15,192 bases of DNA from SAR86 cluster bacterium (GTDB lineage Bacteria; Pseudomonadota; Gammaproteobacteria; Magnimaribacterales; D2472): positions 1 to 15,192 of the forward strand of contig JADHNV010000019.1 of the NCBI GenBank assembly GCA_016779285.1, written 5' to 3'. Shown here in pieces: positions 1-7,191 of this stretch. The first letter of the stretch is position 1, and the number at the start of each line of letters is the position of its first letter. Position numbers and translations under genes: made by a program. The notes under the pieces are model-generated. The model was given only the letters and a program-made list of their open reading frames with translations, did not search any database and was not told where the DNA came from.

Positions 1-1
1 T

Positions 2-421
2 GATAAAATTAAAATTACTCGGTTTGATTATCAGCGTCAGGATGATGCTAAGAATATAGTTTTTGTTGATGACCAAGCCCTGCAAGCATTTGGTATCTCA
101 GCCTCATCTTATGTCAATCTCGCAAGCATGCAATCACCTTTTTATGAGATAGTGATGCGTATAAATAGCCTGTCTGATCCTGCTTTATATTTCAGCGTGG
201 GTTGCGGCAATAATTGCAGAGGTTCCATCGCGCTTCCAACAGCTTTAATGACAGATTGGACAACCATTAACATACCCCTCTCATGTCTTGAGAAAGATGG
301 ATTAGATAAAACTAAAATTCAAGTTAGGGGTTTATTTTTAACCGAGGAAGCAATTAATTTTGATCTTAACTCAATTGCTATTAAGGGCGGTCAAACAACA
401 GGAAGAGTGGTTGATTGTTAA
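2..421 (+). CDS. GH3 beta-glucosidase, C-terminal fragment (ExoP-type C-terminal domain)
   Basis: The reading frame is open from base 2, so the ATG at 128 is internal and the gene begins outside the window. Only the last 139 residues are seen. They resemble the C-terminal beta-sandwich (galactose-binding-like, 'Exop_C') domain found after the two catalytic domains of secreted gammaproteobacterial family 3 exo-beta-glucosidases. The recognisable signature is SVGCGNNCRGSI, followed about 20 residues later by INIPLSCLEKDGLD and a terminal run of short beta-strands ending in FDLNSIAIKGG. The catalytic domains are not in the window, so substrate (beta-1,4 or beta-1,3 glucan oligosaccharides are usual for the family) cannot be judged. 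The gene ends in TAA only 7 bp before the stop of the convergent gene at 429. An independent small gene starting at 128 is unlikely, because homology to the tail domain continues upstream of that ATG. Confidence 0.8.
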   Translation, partial: DKIKITRFDYQRQDDAKNIVFVDDQALQAFGISASSYVNLASMQSPFYEIVMRINSLSDPALYFSVGCGNNCRGSIALPTALMTDWTTINIPLSCLEKDGLDKTKIQVRGLFLTEEAINFDLNSIAIKGGQTTGRVVDC

Positions 422-428
422 TTAATTC

Positions 429-2624
429 TTATTTGTTTGGGTTATAAAAATATTGAAATTTTGCATAAATCTGCGAAGTTTCTAGTCTTATGTTATCGCT
501 GAATGGATTTGGTTCTTTGTAGAACTGAGTCCCTCCAGCATAAAAGATGGTATAAGGGTTGGGCTTCCACTGGACTAAAGCCTCAAGAAAATAATCATCG
601 CTGAAATCATTTTTTTCAATTATCGCTCTGGTAGATAAGGCGCCATCAATCTGATAATCAATCTCAAACCTATTAATCTCACCAGCATAAAATTCTTGAT
701 CTGTTATTTTATTTTTTAGTTCAGAGTATCGATGCCCTAGAGCAATTTTAAAATTATCTGAAAATCTAAATACATTATATAAGTTGTATTCTAATGCATC
801 CCCGATCTCGGGATTATCTATCCTGTATGCAATTGCATCTCCTTTTTCAATCTCAAAATTAGTAAAAAATCTTTCAGATGGATGGTATTGCCCCCTGATT
901 TCTAATGAAGTTTGTTTTCCATACTGAATCCCATCAAATTTCTCGCTCGGCTTAATTTGCCACTCAATTTGCCCCTGGAAATTAAAATCTGTTTCAACAC
1001 CAATTCGAAATTCATAAAATTCTTGAGTTTTTTGATTTCTAAAGTTTATTCTATTTCTATTATTCCAATTAAAATTTATGACTCTTAGGGTTCCCGTTGA
1101 TCTAAAGGTTCTCCCATACCAATAGTTTCTACTCTTGTAGTCATTTCTCCCCACAAAGCCAACATGGGCTCTGTAAGTAGGAGAGACGTCTTTAAATCTA
1201 ATCCCCCAATTGGAACTATCTACAGCTCTCCTTAACCGGAAATTTTTAGCAACCCCAGAAAAAGACTCCCCATCCATTTTGAATGTCCTTCCAGCAAAGG
1301 TCTCATCGGTGTCGATAAAATTTATATAACCCTCTTTGGTATCACTCCTTGCATAATTTAAATCTAAAACATAGTTATCTAAGATATTAAATAAACCATC
1401 AAATTCAACCACAGAGCCTGAACCCCCAACATGAAAATCTCTATTTGTTGCTATAAGTCCTAAATGAGACTTGTTTGTAAGATTTTTTTTAAATCTTCCT
1501 ATCGTTACTCTGCTTTTACCTGCATTGCCCCTAAACGATCTATATTGACCAGCGGCCAAATAGGGTGAGTCTGAGTCTGTTGCTTGCAATAAATAGATTG
1601 AGCTGTCCTTCCCTTGATTGGTATATTTTATTGCTCCCAAAGGATTGGTAATCGATCGAGTGTAGACAGTTTCAGTATCTGACTTAAGCAGTTCAGAACC
1701 TTCAAGAAAAAAAGTTCTTTTTTCAGGATATGACATAGCAAAAGTTTGATTTTCCATTATCACAGGAGCATCTGACTCGATCTGAGAAAAATCTGGATTA
1801 ACGGTGTATTCAATTGACGAGGCGTTGGTTAAATCATATAAACCAGTAATCCCTATTTCATAATCTGGATTCTGTAATTTAAATTTTTTAACAGGTCTAT
1901 CTCCATATTGATTAAGAAAAATATAGGGATATAAATAACTTCGATAAATTTTCTCAGGTGATCCAAGCGATACTTCTTCATCGACTTGGCAAGCCCAACA
2001 AGTTTCAGCTGGAAGATTTTTAAACGAGGCAAATACAGTTTGAATTCCAGCCTGAAAAGATTTTCTTATAAATCCCATTTTCCATGTTTGGCTTTTTGTA
2101 TCAGGCAGTTGTAATTCTGCAAATGGAATAATTAACTCAGCGGAATAACCGTCATCTTGAAATGCTGTTGCAGATTCAAATAGCACATTCCAGGAATCAT
2201 CCGAACCAGAGCTTGTATTCTTTTCATCAAGCTGAACTCCCAAAGCATTTACGCCAATCAAAACACCATATCTTCCATCCTTGAATGGATCTGCCATGAG
2301 CGCAACATAGTCTTCGTTCCAGGACTGATCTCTGTTTTTTAAGGTTGCTCTGATTTTACTGGGATCTCCAAATGCCTTTATCCCAATATATAAATATTTT
2401 TCATCGAATTTAATATAGGCAGTTGTTTTAAGATTTGCCGGGGTATTGCGAGAGGGCATAATCTCATATTCCAGATCATATGATGTTGCTTGACTCCACT
2501 CATCAGGAGATAGGGTGCCATCGAGCAATATGCTGCTAGCCATAATATTCGGCGCAACTAAAAATGATGCAACTAGCATCGAAGCAAGAAGCCCTAATAA
2601 TTTTTTTGACAGTTTCTTTAGCAT
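429..2624 (-). CDS. CBM9-like / DUF5916 outer-membrane beta-barrel protein
   Basis: This 731-residue protein has a signal peptide: KK-rich start, hydrophobic core to about residue 25, likely cleavage after Ala29. Residues about 31-220 form a carbohydrate-binding family 9-like domain, with LDGTLSPDEW at 34-43 and a W/N/E/D segment at 98-108. From about 230 to the end is a DUF5916 region. Its hallmark lies at 273-309 (YTVNPDFSQIESDAP, then YPEKRTFFLEG). The rest is rich in alternating aromatic and polar beta-strands and ends in a strand YAKFQYFYNP, as in outer-membrane barrels. Cys209 and Cys212 (CWAC) could form a disulfide. The family is common in marine Bacteroidetes and Gammaproteobacteria, but its biochemical role is unknown to me; sugar or peptide binding and export at the outer membrane is inference. 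No Shine-Dalgarno sequence precedes the ATG at 2624. Its end nearly touches the GH3 gene. Confidence 0.85.
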   Translation of the reverse strand: MLKKLSKKLLGLLASMLVASFLVAPNIMASSILLDGTLSPDEWSQATSYDLEYEIMPSRNTPANLKTTAYIKFDEKYLYIGIKAFGDPSKIRATLKNRDQSWNEDYVALMADPFKDGRYGVLIGVNALGVQLDEKNTSSGSDDSWNVLFESATAFQDDGYSAELIIPFAELQLPDTKSQTWKMGFIRKSFQAGIQTVFASFKNLPAETCWACQVDEEVSLGSPEKIYRSYLYPYIFLNQYGDRPVKKFKLQNPDYEIGITGLYDLTNASSIEYTVNPDFSQIESDAPVIMENQTFAMSYPEKRTFFLEGSELLKSDTETVYTRSITNPLGAIKYTNQGKDSSIYLLQATDSDSPYLAAGQYRSFRGNAGKSRVTIGRFKKNLTNKSHLGLIATNRDFHVGGSGSVVEFDGLFNILDNYVLDLNYARSDTKEGYINFIDTDETFAGRTFKMDGESFSGVAKNFRLRRAVDSSNWGIRFKDVSPTYRAHVGFVGRNDYKSRNYWYGRTFRSTGTLRVINFNWNNRNRINFRNQKTQEFYEFRIGVETDFNFQGQIEWQIKPSEKFDGIQYGKQTSLEIRGQYHPSERFFTNFEIEKGDAIAYRIDNPEIGDALEYNLYNVFRFSDNFKIALGHRYSELKNKITDQEFYAGEINRFEIDYQIDGALSTRAIIEKNDFSDDYFLEALVQWKPNPYTIFYAGGTQFYKEPNPFSDNIRLETSQIYAKFQYFYNPNK

Positions 2625-2642
2625 ATTTGGTATGACGCGCTC

Positions 2643-2648
2643 ATTCTA
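2643..2648 (-). promoter_or_regulatory. Possible -10 box for the DUF5916 gene
   Basis: On the minus strand this reads TAGAAT, five of six matches to TATAAT. It would place a transcription start about 11 nt before the ATG at 2624. No convincing -35 element lies 16-18 bp upstream. The 117-bp gap between 2624 and 2742 must hold promoters for both divergent genes. This is a weak call, by eye only. Confidence 0.25.
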
Positions 2649-2725
2649 GTTGATTAGGAATACTTAGAAAATAGATATTTGCTTATATTTTTTTAAAATT
2701 AAATGGGAAAATGAATTGATTTCGG

Positions 2726-2731
2726 TATAAT
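2726..2731 (+). promoter_or_regulatory. TATAAT -10 box for the bL33-like gene (near-leaderless)
   Basis: A perfect TATAAT ends 10 bp before the ATG at 2742. Normal spacing puts transcription start at about 2738-2740, so the mRNA would have a leader of only 2-4 nt. No Shine-Dalgarno sequence could fit, which agrees with leaderless initiation. I see no good -35 hexamer 17 bp upstream. Confidence 0.5.
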
Positions 2732-2741
2732 CAGCTTCATT

Positions 2742-2945
2742 ATGGCAGATAGTAAAAAGAAACAAACTAAGGTCTATTTAATTCCTGAAAGCGAGTCTAG
2801 AGATAGTCACACCTATCATTACCTCGCGGTTAAGACAAAAAAACTAGTCATTGAAAACCAAAAACTTAGATTAAAAAAGTTTAATCCTGCCAAACAAATT
2901 CACGAATGGTTTGTTGAAGCTAAACTGCCGCCTCACAGCAAATAG
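2742..2945 (+). CDS. Divergent bL33-like ribosomal protein
   Basis: This is a 67-residue basic protein. Residues 41-62 align without gaps to the C-terminal half of bacterial ribosomal protein bL33: about 11 of 22 positions match E. coli L33 as I recall it, including the LKKF-P core (44-49), His54 and the EAK triplet (59-61). The N-terminal half fits less well: KVYLIPESE in place of KIKLVSSAG, then an H-Y-H-Y segment where L33 has HFYTT. bL33 is normally about 50-55 residues; this one has a longer N-terminus and a short PPHSK tail. It has no CxxC pairs, so it is the zinc-free form. bL33 sits at the large-subunit E site. The usual partner rpmB (bL28) is not adjacent, so this may be a relocated sole copy or a second paralogue. 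It converges with the dioxygenase gene, leaving only 2 bp between stops. Confidence 0.6.
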   Translation: MADSKKKQTKVYLIPESESRDSHTYHYLAVKTKKLVIENQKLRLKKFNPAKQIHEWFVEAKLPPHSK

Positions 2946-2947
2946 CT

Positions 2948-4090
2948 CTATTTCTTCTGTGCCTCGGTCTCGTCCCGATGTTTTTTTAGGTAACTCATAA
3001 AAGGTGTTCCACCTGTCCCTGTAATAGTTGAGCCTCCTCTGCCAAATGGATTTTTAATCTGAGATTGTTTATGAATATAAGTTGCAGCATACTCAAGATG
3101 CATAGCTCTAAAAGCTCTAATTTCCTCCAAGCAATCATTGTATTTATTTATCAGCCTGCTTGAATCGTTAAGAAGTTTTTTTAACATTGAGTTCTTCTCA
3201 ATAGTATTAATAAATTCTCTGTGTTTTGGTGGCATATAATCCCTCATCTCATTTAGATAATGTCTTAGATGATCTTTCGTATGAGAGATCTGCAATGCTC
3301 CATCAAGCGAGGGAATTATGCTGCTTTGAGCTCCAGTTTCACCCCTGAAGAATTGAGGTTTATTTTCAAATTGACCTTCATATATCAGACCCTTTTTTAA
3401 ACTAGGATTATCTTTAGTGCCAAAGATGAATGGACGCACCCGATGATAGTATATGTATGGATCACATTTTTCAGGCATTCTTGAAAAAATTAAATTTACT
3501 TTTTTCATTGATTTCACTATTTGATTTAGCAAAGTTAATATCTCTTTTTCAGAAGAGCTCTCATCACATTGAGATATTTTTTTGCATGCTTCAATTGCGC
3601 TGGAAGCTGCATTTTCAATGCAAACATGAACGGTTACAAACCAATCTTCATCCACTCCACCTAAAAAGTTATTTAATAAACCAACATTTTCTAATGAGAT
3701 CTCTTCATCTTCATCAATCAAAAACCAGTTGTCTAAGCAATAGCTTGCATAGCTTAGTATGGGAGGTCGACCTAGTTGTTTCGCAACTTCAACCCATGGT
3801 TTTGCAAGAACGCTAGGCAGTTTGCTATGAGGCTTTTTATCTCCCCATATGTATGCATGAGCAATAAAACTTAAATGCGACATGGCAAGTTGTAGGTCTT
3901 GATCTTTTTGATTAATTAATAAACTTTTAATGGAGAGGTCTTCTCCTGAAAGCCTTTCAATTGTTGAATGCAACTTTCCAGTTAGTAATAATTTTGGTAG
4001 GTTGCTACAAATCTCTTGAATTCTGATGCAAGAGCTAGAATCAATTGAGTATAACTTTGCTGGCGCTATTTTGGGTAAGAAACCTTTCAT
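2948..4090 (-). CDS. Indoleamine 2,3-dioxygenase (heme, IDO family)
   Basis: This 380-residue protein should be a cytoplasmic heme enzyme that opens the indole ring of tryptophan (or a related indoleamine) to N-formylkynurenine. IDO signatures occur in order: GRPPILSYASYCLDNW (107-122); an FVTVHVCIENAASSAI helix (151-166); YYHRVRPFIFG (214-224); RGETGAQSSIIPSLDG (249-264); MRDYMPPKHREF (282-293); the proximal heme helix FRAMHLEYAATYI with His331; and GTGGT (358-362), the C-terminal loop over the active site. Arg219 matches human IDO1 Arg231. The human Phe226/Phe227 pair is Tyr214/Tyr215 here, as is usual outside vertebrates. Length equals the family norm. It lies 61 bp downstream of an NMN-adenylyltransferase fusion on the same strand, suggesting a link to NAD. 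No other kynurenine-pathway gene is present. The start is preceded by a six-G run 5 nt before the ATG. Confidence 0.92.
   Translation of the reverse strand: MKGFLPKIAPAKLYSIDSSSCIRIQEICSNLPKLLLTGKLHSTIERLSGEDLSIKSLLINQKDQDLQLAMSHLSFIAHAYIWGDKKPHSKLPSVLAKPWVEVAKQLGRPPILSYASYCLDNWFLIDEDEEISLENVGLLNNFLGGVDEDWFVTVHVCIENAASSAIEACKKISQCDESSSEKEILTLLNQIVKSMKKVNLIFSRMPEKCDPYIYYHRVRPFIFGTKDNPSLKKGLIYEGQFENKPQFFRGETGAQSSIIPSLDGALQISHTKDHLRHYLNEMRDYMPPKHREFINTIEKNSMLKKLLNDSSRLINKYNDCLEEIRAFRAMHLEYAATYIHKQSQIKNPFGRGGSTITGTGGTPFMSYLKKHRDETEAQKK
2964..2987 (+). terminator. Weak intrinsic terminator candidate after the bL33-like gene
   Basis: TCGG (2964-2967) can pair with CCGA (2975-2978) across a 7-nt loop, followed by TG and a run of seven T (2981-2987). 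The stem is only 4 bp, so the call is weak. If used, it would end transcription of the bL33-like gene inside the 3' end of the opposing dioxygenase gene. Confidence 0.25.
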
Positions 4091-4095
4091 AAAAA

Positions 4096-4101
4096 CCCCC
4101 C
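4096..4101 (-). promoter_or_regulatory. G-run ribosome-binding site of the dioxygenase gene
   Basis: On the minus strand GGGGGG lies 5 nt before the ATG at 4090. It can pair with the CCUCC of 16S rRNA through one G-U wobble at normal distance. Most other starts in the window lack any purine-rich site, so this supports the chosen start. Confidence 0.45.
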
Positions 4102-4127
4102 AGTTTTATCAAAAGCCTATATCAAAT

Positions 4128-4133
4128 ATTATA
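4128..4133 (-). promoter_or_regulatory. Possible -10 box for the dioxygenase gene
   Basis: On the minus strand this is TATAAT in the 61-bp gap after the NMNAT fusion gene. It would give a leader of about 30 nt that includes the G-run. The surroundings are almost pure A/T and the matching -35 position reads ACTAAA, so a chance match is quite possible. If real, the dioxygenase has its own promoter in addition to any read-through. Confidence 0.3.
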
Positions 4134-4151
4134 ATAAATTTTTTAATATTT

Positions 4152-5258
4152 TTAGTCTTGTTCCTTTCTTATCAAAGTTGAAGAAATATCATCTCTAAAA
4201 ATATTTTCAGCGAATCCAACAAATCTTTTAGCTATATGTTCAGGAATGGTAACTTGATCAAAGCTTATAAATTTATTGTTAATTTTTCTACCAAAGACCA
4301 GAAAGTTTATATTATGACTATTAAATAAATCTAATTGATCAAGCATATCTTTTCGGTTTAAATAAAATTTTTCATCAAGAATTCTTGTCAAGGTATCTGC
4401 ACCAATAATAAATACAGAGTTAGGGAAAAGAAATGCTTTATCAGTGAATTTTCCGGCTTTAGTAAGCACCCAATCCTGTCCATGTTGAAACTGACTTAAG
4501 GTTTTTTCAATTTCATGATATGACAATGGAGGTTTGTCTGCATTCTGAATACATATTTCATAGGCGAGACCTAATCCAGTTTTTTTTTGCGCCAATTCGC
4601 TCATAGAATTATGCCCTGAATGGAAGGGATTAAAAGAACCAGGAAAAATTAACTCAGGGACCCGATTTGATGAAGACACAAAATCAATTTTATTATCGAC
4701 TAATTGCACCCAGCTTTTTTCAGCCTTGACTGTCTTGGTCGCTAAAGAAGAAGATTTAGGGATCGAAATATTATTTATGCTACATGCTTGCGCAATGGCT
4801 TTGATAATATGGTCGGTTACGATCTGCTCTTCTTGCTCCCTGGTTAGTTCACCCTTTTTAAATGAGTAAGAGAAGCTAGATGAATACTTGTATGTTTGTA
4901 TGGCAATAAAAAATTTATGCTCACCTTTTTTTTGGTAATTTGTTGCAAGTGATGCTGTGACTGCAATTCCTAATAGATTTTTGTGATTACTGTTTAGATC
5001 GATTTTTTTTGCTGCGCTATATGCTTTTGCGGCCATGCTTAAAGTTGTATCTAAGCTGCAGTAATGATCAGGCTGTTTGAGTAGGTAATAATCTAAAGAT
5101 TCCCTCGCATAAGGAACATATGCTTCTAACACTGATTTGCTTGCTCCAGGAATCTTTAGAATTTCTGAAATCGCATTGGTTCCTCCTCCGCTTGAAACTA
5201 TTACAAATCTAAATGGAGAAGAGTGAATCTTTTCGATAATTTTTGAATAGTCAGACAT
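4152..5258 (-). CDS. CinA-like domain fused to nicotinamide-nucleotide adenylyltransferase-like domain
   Basis: This 368-residue protein has two domains. Residues about 15-160 resemble the CinA C-terminal (PncC, NMN amidohydrolase) fold: VSSGGGTNAI (21-30) stands where PncC has ESCTGG, followed by IPGAS (36-40), and a GIAVTASLAT strand (97-106) matches the G-x-T-G-P-like segment. Residues about 200-364 are a nucleotidyltransferase: GSFNPFHSGH (207-216) is the nucleotide-binding GxxxPxHxGH motif, GADTLTRILD (286-295) follows, and ISSTLIR (358-364) is the classic NMNAT closing motif. The same architecture is found, as I recall, in plant and other eukaryotic 'cytidylyltransferase-like' proteins. 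The likely role is NMN or nicotinate-mononucleotide adenylylation (NAD synthesis). Deamidase activity is doubtful because the lysine expected after the Tyr50 region is absent. It lies upstream of the tryptophan dioxygenase on the same strand. It is distinct from housekeeping NadD, which is shorter and single-domain. Confidence 0.8.
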   Translation of the reverse strand: MSDYSKIIEKIHSSPFRFVIVSSGGGTNAISEILKIPGASKSVLEAYVPYARESLDYYLLKQPDHYCSLDTTLSMAAKAYSAAKKIDLNSNHKNLLGIAVTASLATNYQKKGEHKFFIAIQTYKYSSSFSYSFKKGELTREQEEQIVTDHIIKAIAQACSINNISIPKSSSLATKTVKAEKSWVQLVDNKIDFVSSSNRVPELIFPGSFNPFHSGHNSMSELAQKKTGLGLAYEICIQNADKPPLSYHEIEKTLSQFQHGQDWVLTKAGKFTDKAFLFPNSVFIIGADTLTRILDEKFYLNRKDMLDQLDLFNSHNINFLVFGRKINNKFISFDQVTIPEHIAKRFVGFAENIFRDDISSTLIRKEQD

Positions 5259-5269
5259 TTTGATTATTT

Positions 5270-5277
5270 ACTATAAA
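5270..5277. promoter_or_regulatory. Overlapping divergent -10 boxes
   Basis: In the 46-bp gap between the divergent starts at 5258 (-) and 5305 (+), the bases ACTATAAA read TATAAA on the plus strand (5272-5277) and TATAGT on the minus strand (5270-5275). The predicted leaders are about 20 nt (+) and about 5 nt (-). No good -35 elements are visible on either strand, so this is suggestive only. If both boxes are used, only one polymerase could bind at a time. Confidence 0.3.
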
Positions 5278-5304
5278 CCTTAATGCTTTTACGGGCATAA
5301 TTAA

Positions 5305-7191
5305 ATGACCATGAATGTTCACAAAGAAACTCTTAAAAAAGCTTTAAATGCAGCTAGTTTTCCAGTTCTTGCGGCTATATTAGTACATTTTACAAAAGAT
5401 ATTTCAATATTAGATAAATTGCCCAAACCCAAACAGGCCGTGCTCGGAGAAACGCAGGGATTTCTCACCCCTCAAGAGAAAGAAAAAATTAAAAAAATAG
5501 CTTTAAACGAAATAGAAAGTTTTTATTTAAACTCCACACTTGATGATATGTATATCCCCTCTAACGAAGAGATGCATAAGATGATGAATTTCATTGTCGG
5601 TGAGAATGTCCAAAAAGACTATATTCCTATGATGTCAAAAGAGCTAAACCTCAATGGACATGATTTGAATCAACAGCCAGCCAAAGTGAAGTCAAGCATG
5701 GAGGTGTTGATTATTGGCGCAGGAATGTCTGGAATACTCGCTGCCATTAAGTTAGCTGAAGCAGGCATCAAGTATAAAATCTACGAGAAAAATAATAATC
5801 TTGGCGGCACTTGGTATGAAAATAAATACCCAGGATCTCGAGTAGATATCGCCAATCATTTTTATTCTTACTCCTTTGAAGAAAATTACCAGTGGTCGGA
5901 ACATTTCTCTCAACAACCAGAGCTACTCGAATATTTTAAGAAATGTTTTTATAAATATGATATTCAAAACCATACATATTTTGGGACTCAAGTTACAGAT
6001 ATGAAGTTTGATAATTCCAGCCATACATGGGAGTTACACTCATTGTCTAATGGAAAAAAAACAAAGGAAAAAATTAATATTGTCATCTCTTGTGTTGGGC
6101 AGCTTAACCAGCCAAAAATTCCTGACATCAAGGGTCTGCACGAATTTCAAGGCACCATGTTTCATTCTTCACAATGGCCAGATGCTGAAGTAATTTCTGA
6201 TAAAAAAGTTGCTGTGGTTGGGAGTGGTGCAAGTGCTTTTCAGATTGTTCCAAGTATTGCTGAGTCTTGTAAAGAGCTAACAATTTTCCAACGATCTCCG
6301 CCTTGGATGTTTCCCAATCCTAAGTATCATGAAAAAGTTGATGAAGATAAAAAATGGCTTTTAGAAAATTTACCCTTTTACTCACGTTGGTACAGGTTTT
6401 TACTTTTTTATCCAGGTTCAGATCAGTTGCTCGAATCACTGTATGTTGATCCAGCTTGGGATGATAGCAATGGCTCAATCAATAAGCAGAATGATGAAAT
6501 GAGAGAATTATTTACAGCTGGTATGTTATCCCAGATTTCAGATAGCACTCTTATTAATAAGGTGATTCCAAATTACCCACCATTTGGAAAGCGAATGCTC
6601 CAAGATAACGGGTCTTGGTTAAAGGCACTTCATCTTGAGAACGTTAGCTTGCTTGATGAGGGAGTTGATTGCATGAGCGCAAAAGGAATTGTAAGCTCTA
6701 AAAAGGAGCTTGAATTTGATACGATAATTTTTGCTACTGGCTTTAAGGCGCAAGAATTTTTTTACCCGATGAACATTGATGGTGGGTCTGGAAACTATAG
6801 AAGCATCTTCGAAGATTCACCTCAATCATATTTAGGGATCACTTTTTCACCTTTACCAAATTTTTTTGCAATGTATGGGCCAGGAACTAATTTAGCGCAT
6901 GCAGGCAGCATTATCTTTAACTCAGAATGTCAAATAAATTATATATGCTCTGCAATTAAATTCATGCTGAGCAATAATCATAAAGTGATTAGAGTTAAGC
7001 CTGAAATTGAAGGTCAATATCAAGATAGTTTTAATAAGAGACATGAAAAGATGGTTTGGCAGCATGAGAAAGTTTCTAGCTGGTATCAAAATTCTAAAGG
7101 CAAGGTTGTTACCACATCTCCATGGAGATTGATAGAATATTGGAATTGGACAAGTAACTTTAATGCAGATGACTATGACTTTGAAACTTAA
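5305..7191 (+). CDS. Flavin-dependent Baeyer-Villiger monooxygenase (HAPMO-like)
   Basis: This 628-residue cytoplasmic enzyme should use FAD, NADPH and O2 to insert oxygen next to a ketone, giving an ester or lactone. Residues 1-130 form an N-terminal extension typical of 4-hydroxyacetophenone monooxygenase relatives. The FAD Rossmann motif GAGMSG is at 138-143 and is followed by GGTWYENKYPGSRVD (167-181). The Baeyer-Villiger fingerprint F-x-G-x(3)-H-x(3)-W-P is intact at 281-292 (FQGTMFHSSQWP). The NADPH motif GSGAS is at 306-310 and an ATG-type hinge (FATGF) lies in the C-terminal half. Two nearby ATGs (5305 and 5311) are both possible starts; neither has a Shine-Dalgarno sequence. The stop overlaps the start region of the following sulfatase by 29 nt, implying co-transcription. 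The native ketone cannot be deduced. Simple N- or S-oxidising FMOs are less likely, given the fingerprint and extension. Confidence 0.9.
   Translation: MTMNVHKETLKKALNAASFPVLAAILVHFTKDISILDKLPKPKQAVLGETQGFLTPQEKEKIKKIALNEIESFYLNSTLDDMYIPSNEEMHKMMNFIVGENVQKDYIPMMSKELNLNGHDLNQQPAKVKSSMEVLIIGAGMSGILAAIKLAEAGIKYKIYEKNNNLGGTWYENKYPGSRVDIANHFYSYSFEENYQWSEHFSQQPELLEYFKKCFYKYDIQNHTYFGTQVTDMKFDNSSHTWELHSLSNGKKTKEKINIVISCVGQLNQPKIPDIKGLHEFQGTMFHSSQWPDAEVISDKKVAVVGSGASAFQIVPSIAESCKELTIFQRSPPWMFPNPKYHEKVDEDKKWLLENLPFYSRWYRFLLFYPGSDQLLESLYVDPAWDDSNGSINKQNDEMRELFTAGMLSQISDSTLINKVIPNYPPFGKRMLQDNGSWLKALHLENVSLLDEGVDCMSAKGIVSSKKELEFDTIIFATGFKAQEFFYPMNIDGGSGNYRSIFEDSPQSYLGITFSPLPNFFAMYGPGTNLAHAGSIIFNSECQINYICSAIKFMLSNNHKVIRVKPEIEGQYQDSFNKRHEKMVWQHEKVSSWYQNSKGKVVTTSPWRLIEYWNWTSNFNADDYDFET

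Noticed and set aside
128..421. A separate 97-residue protein starting at ATG 128
   Set aside because: The frame stays open back to base 2 and the upstream residues continue the ExoP-type tail domain, so this is the end of a longer gene.
418..425. TTAATTAA palindrome at the end of the GH3 gene
   Set aside because: An 8-bp A/T palindrome containing a stop codon is expected by chance in such DNA and shows no hairpin potential.
3430..3816. Plus-strand open frame of 128 codons inside the dioxygenase gene
   Set aside because: It lies antisense to a well-conserved IDO coding region, and its translation shows no domain or plausible start context.
4124..4151. Inverted repeat AAATATT/AATATTT in the gap between the NMNAT fusion and the dioxygenase
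   Set aside because: The stem is pure A/T with a 14-nt loop and no useful T-tract, so it is more likely chance in AT-rich DNA than a terminator or operator.
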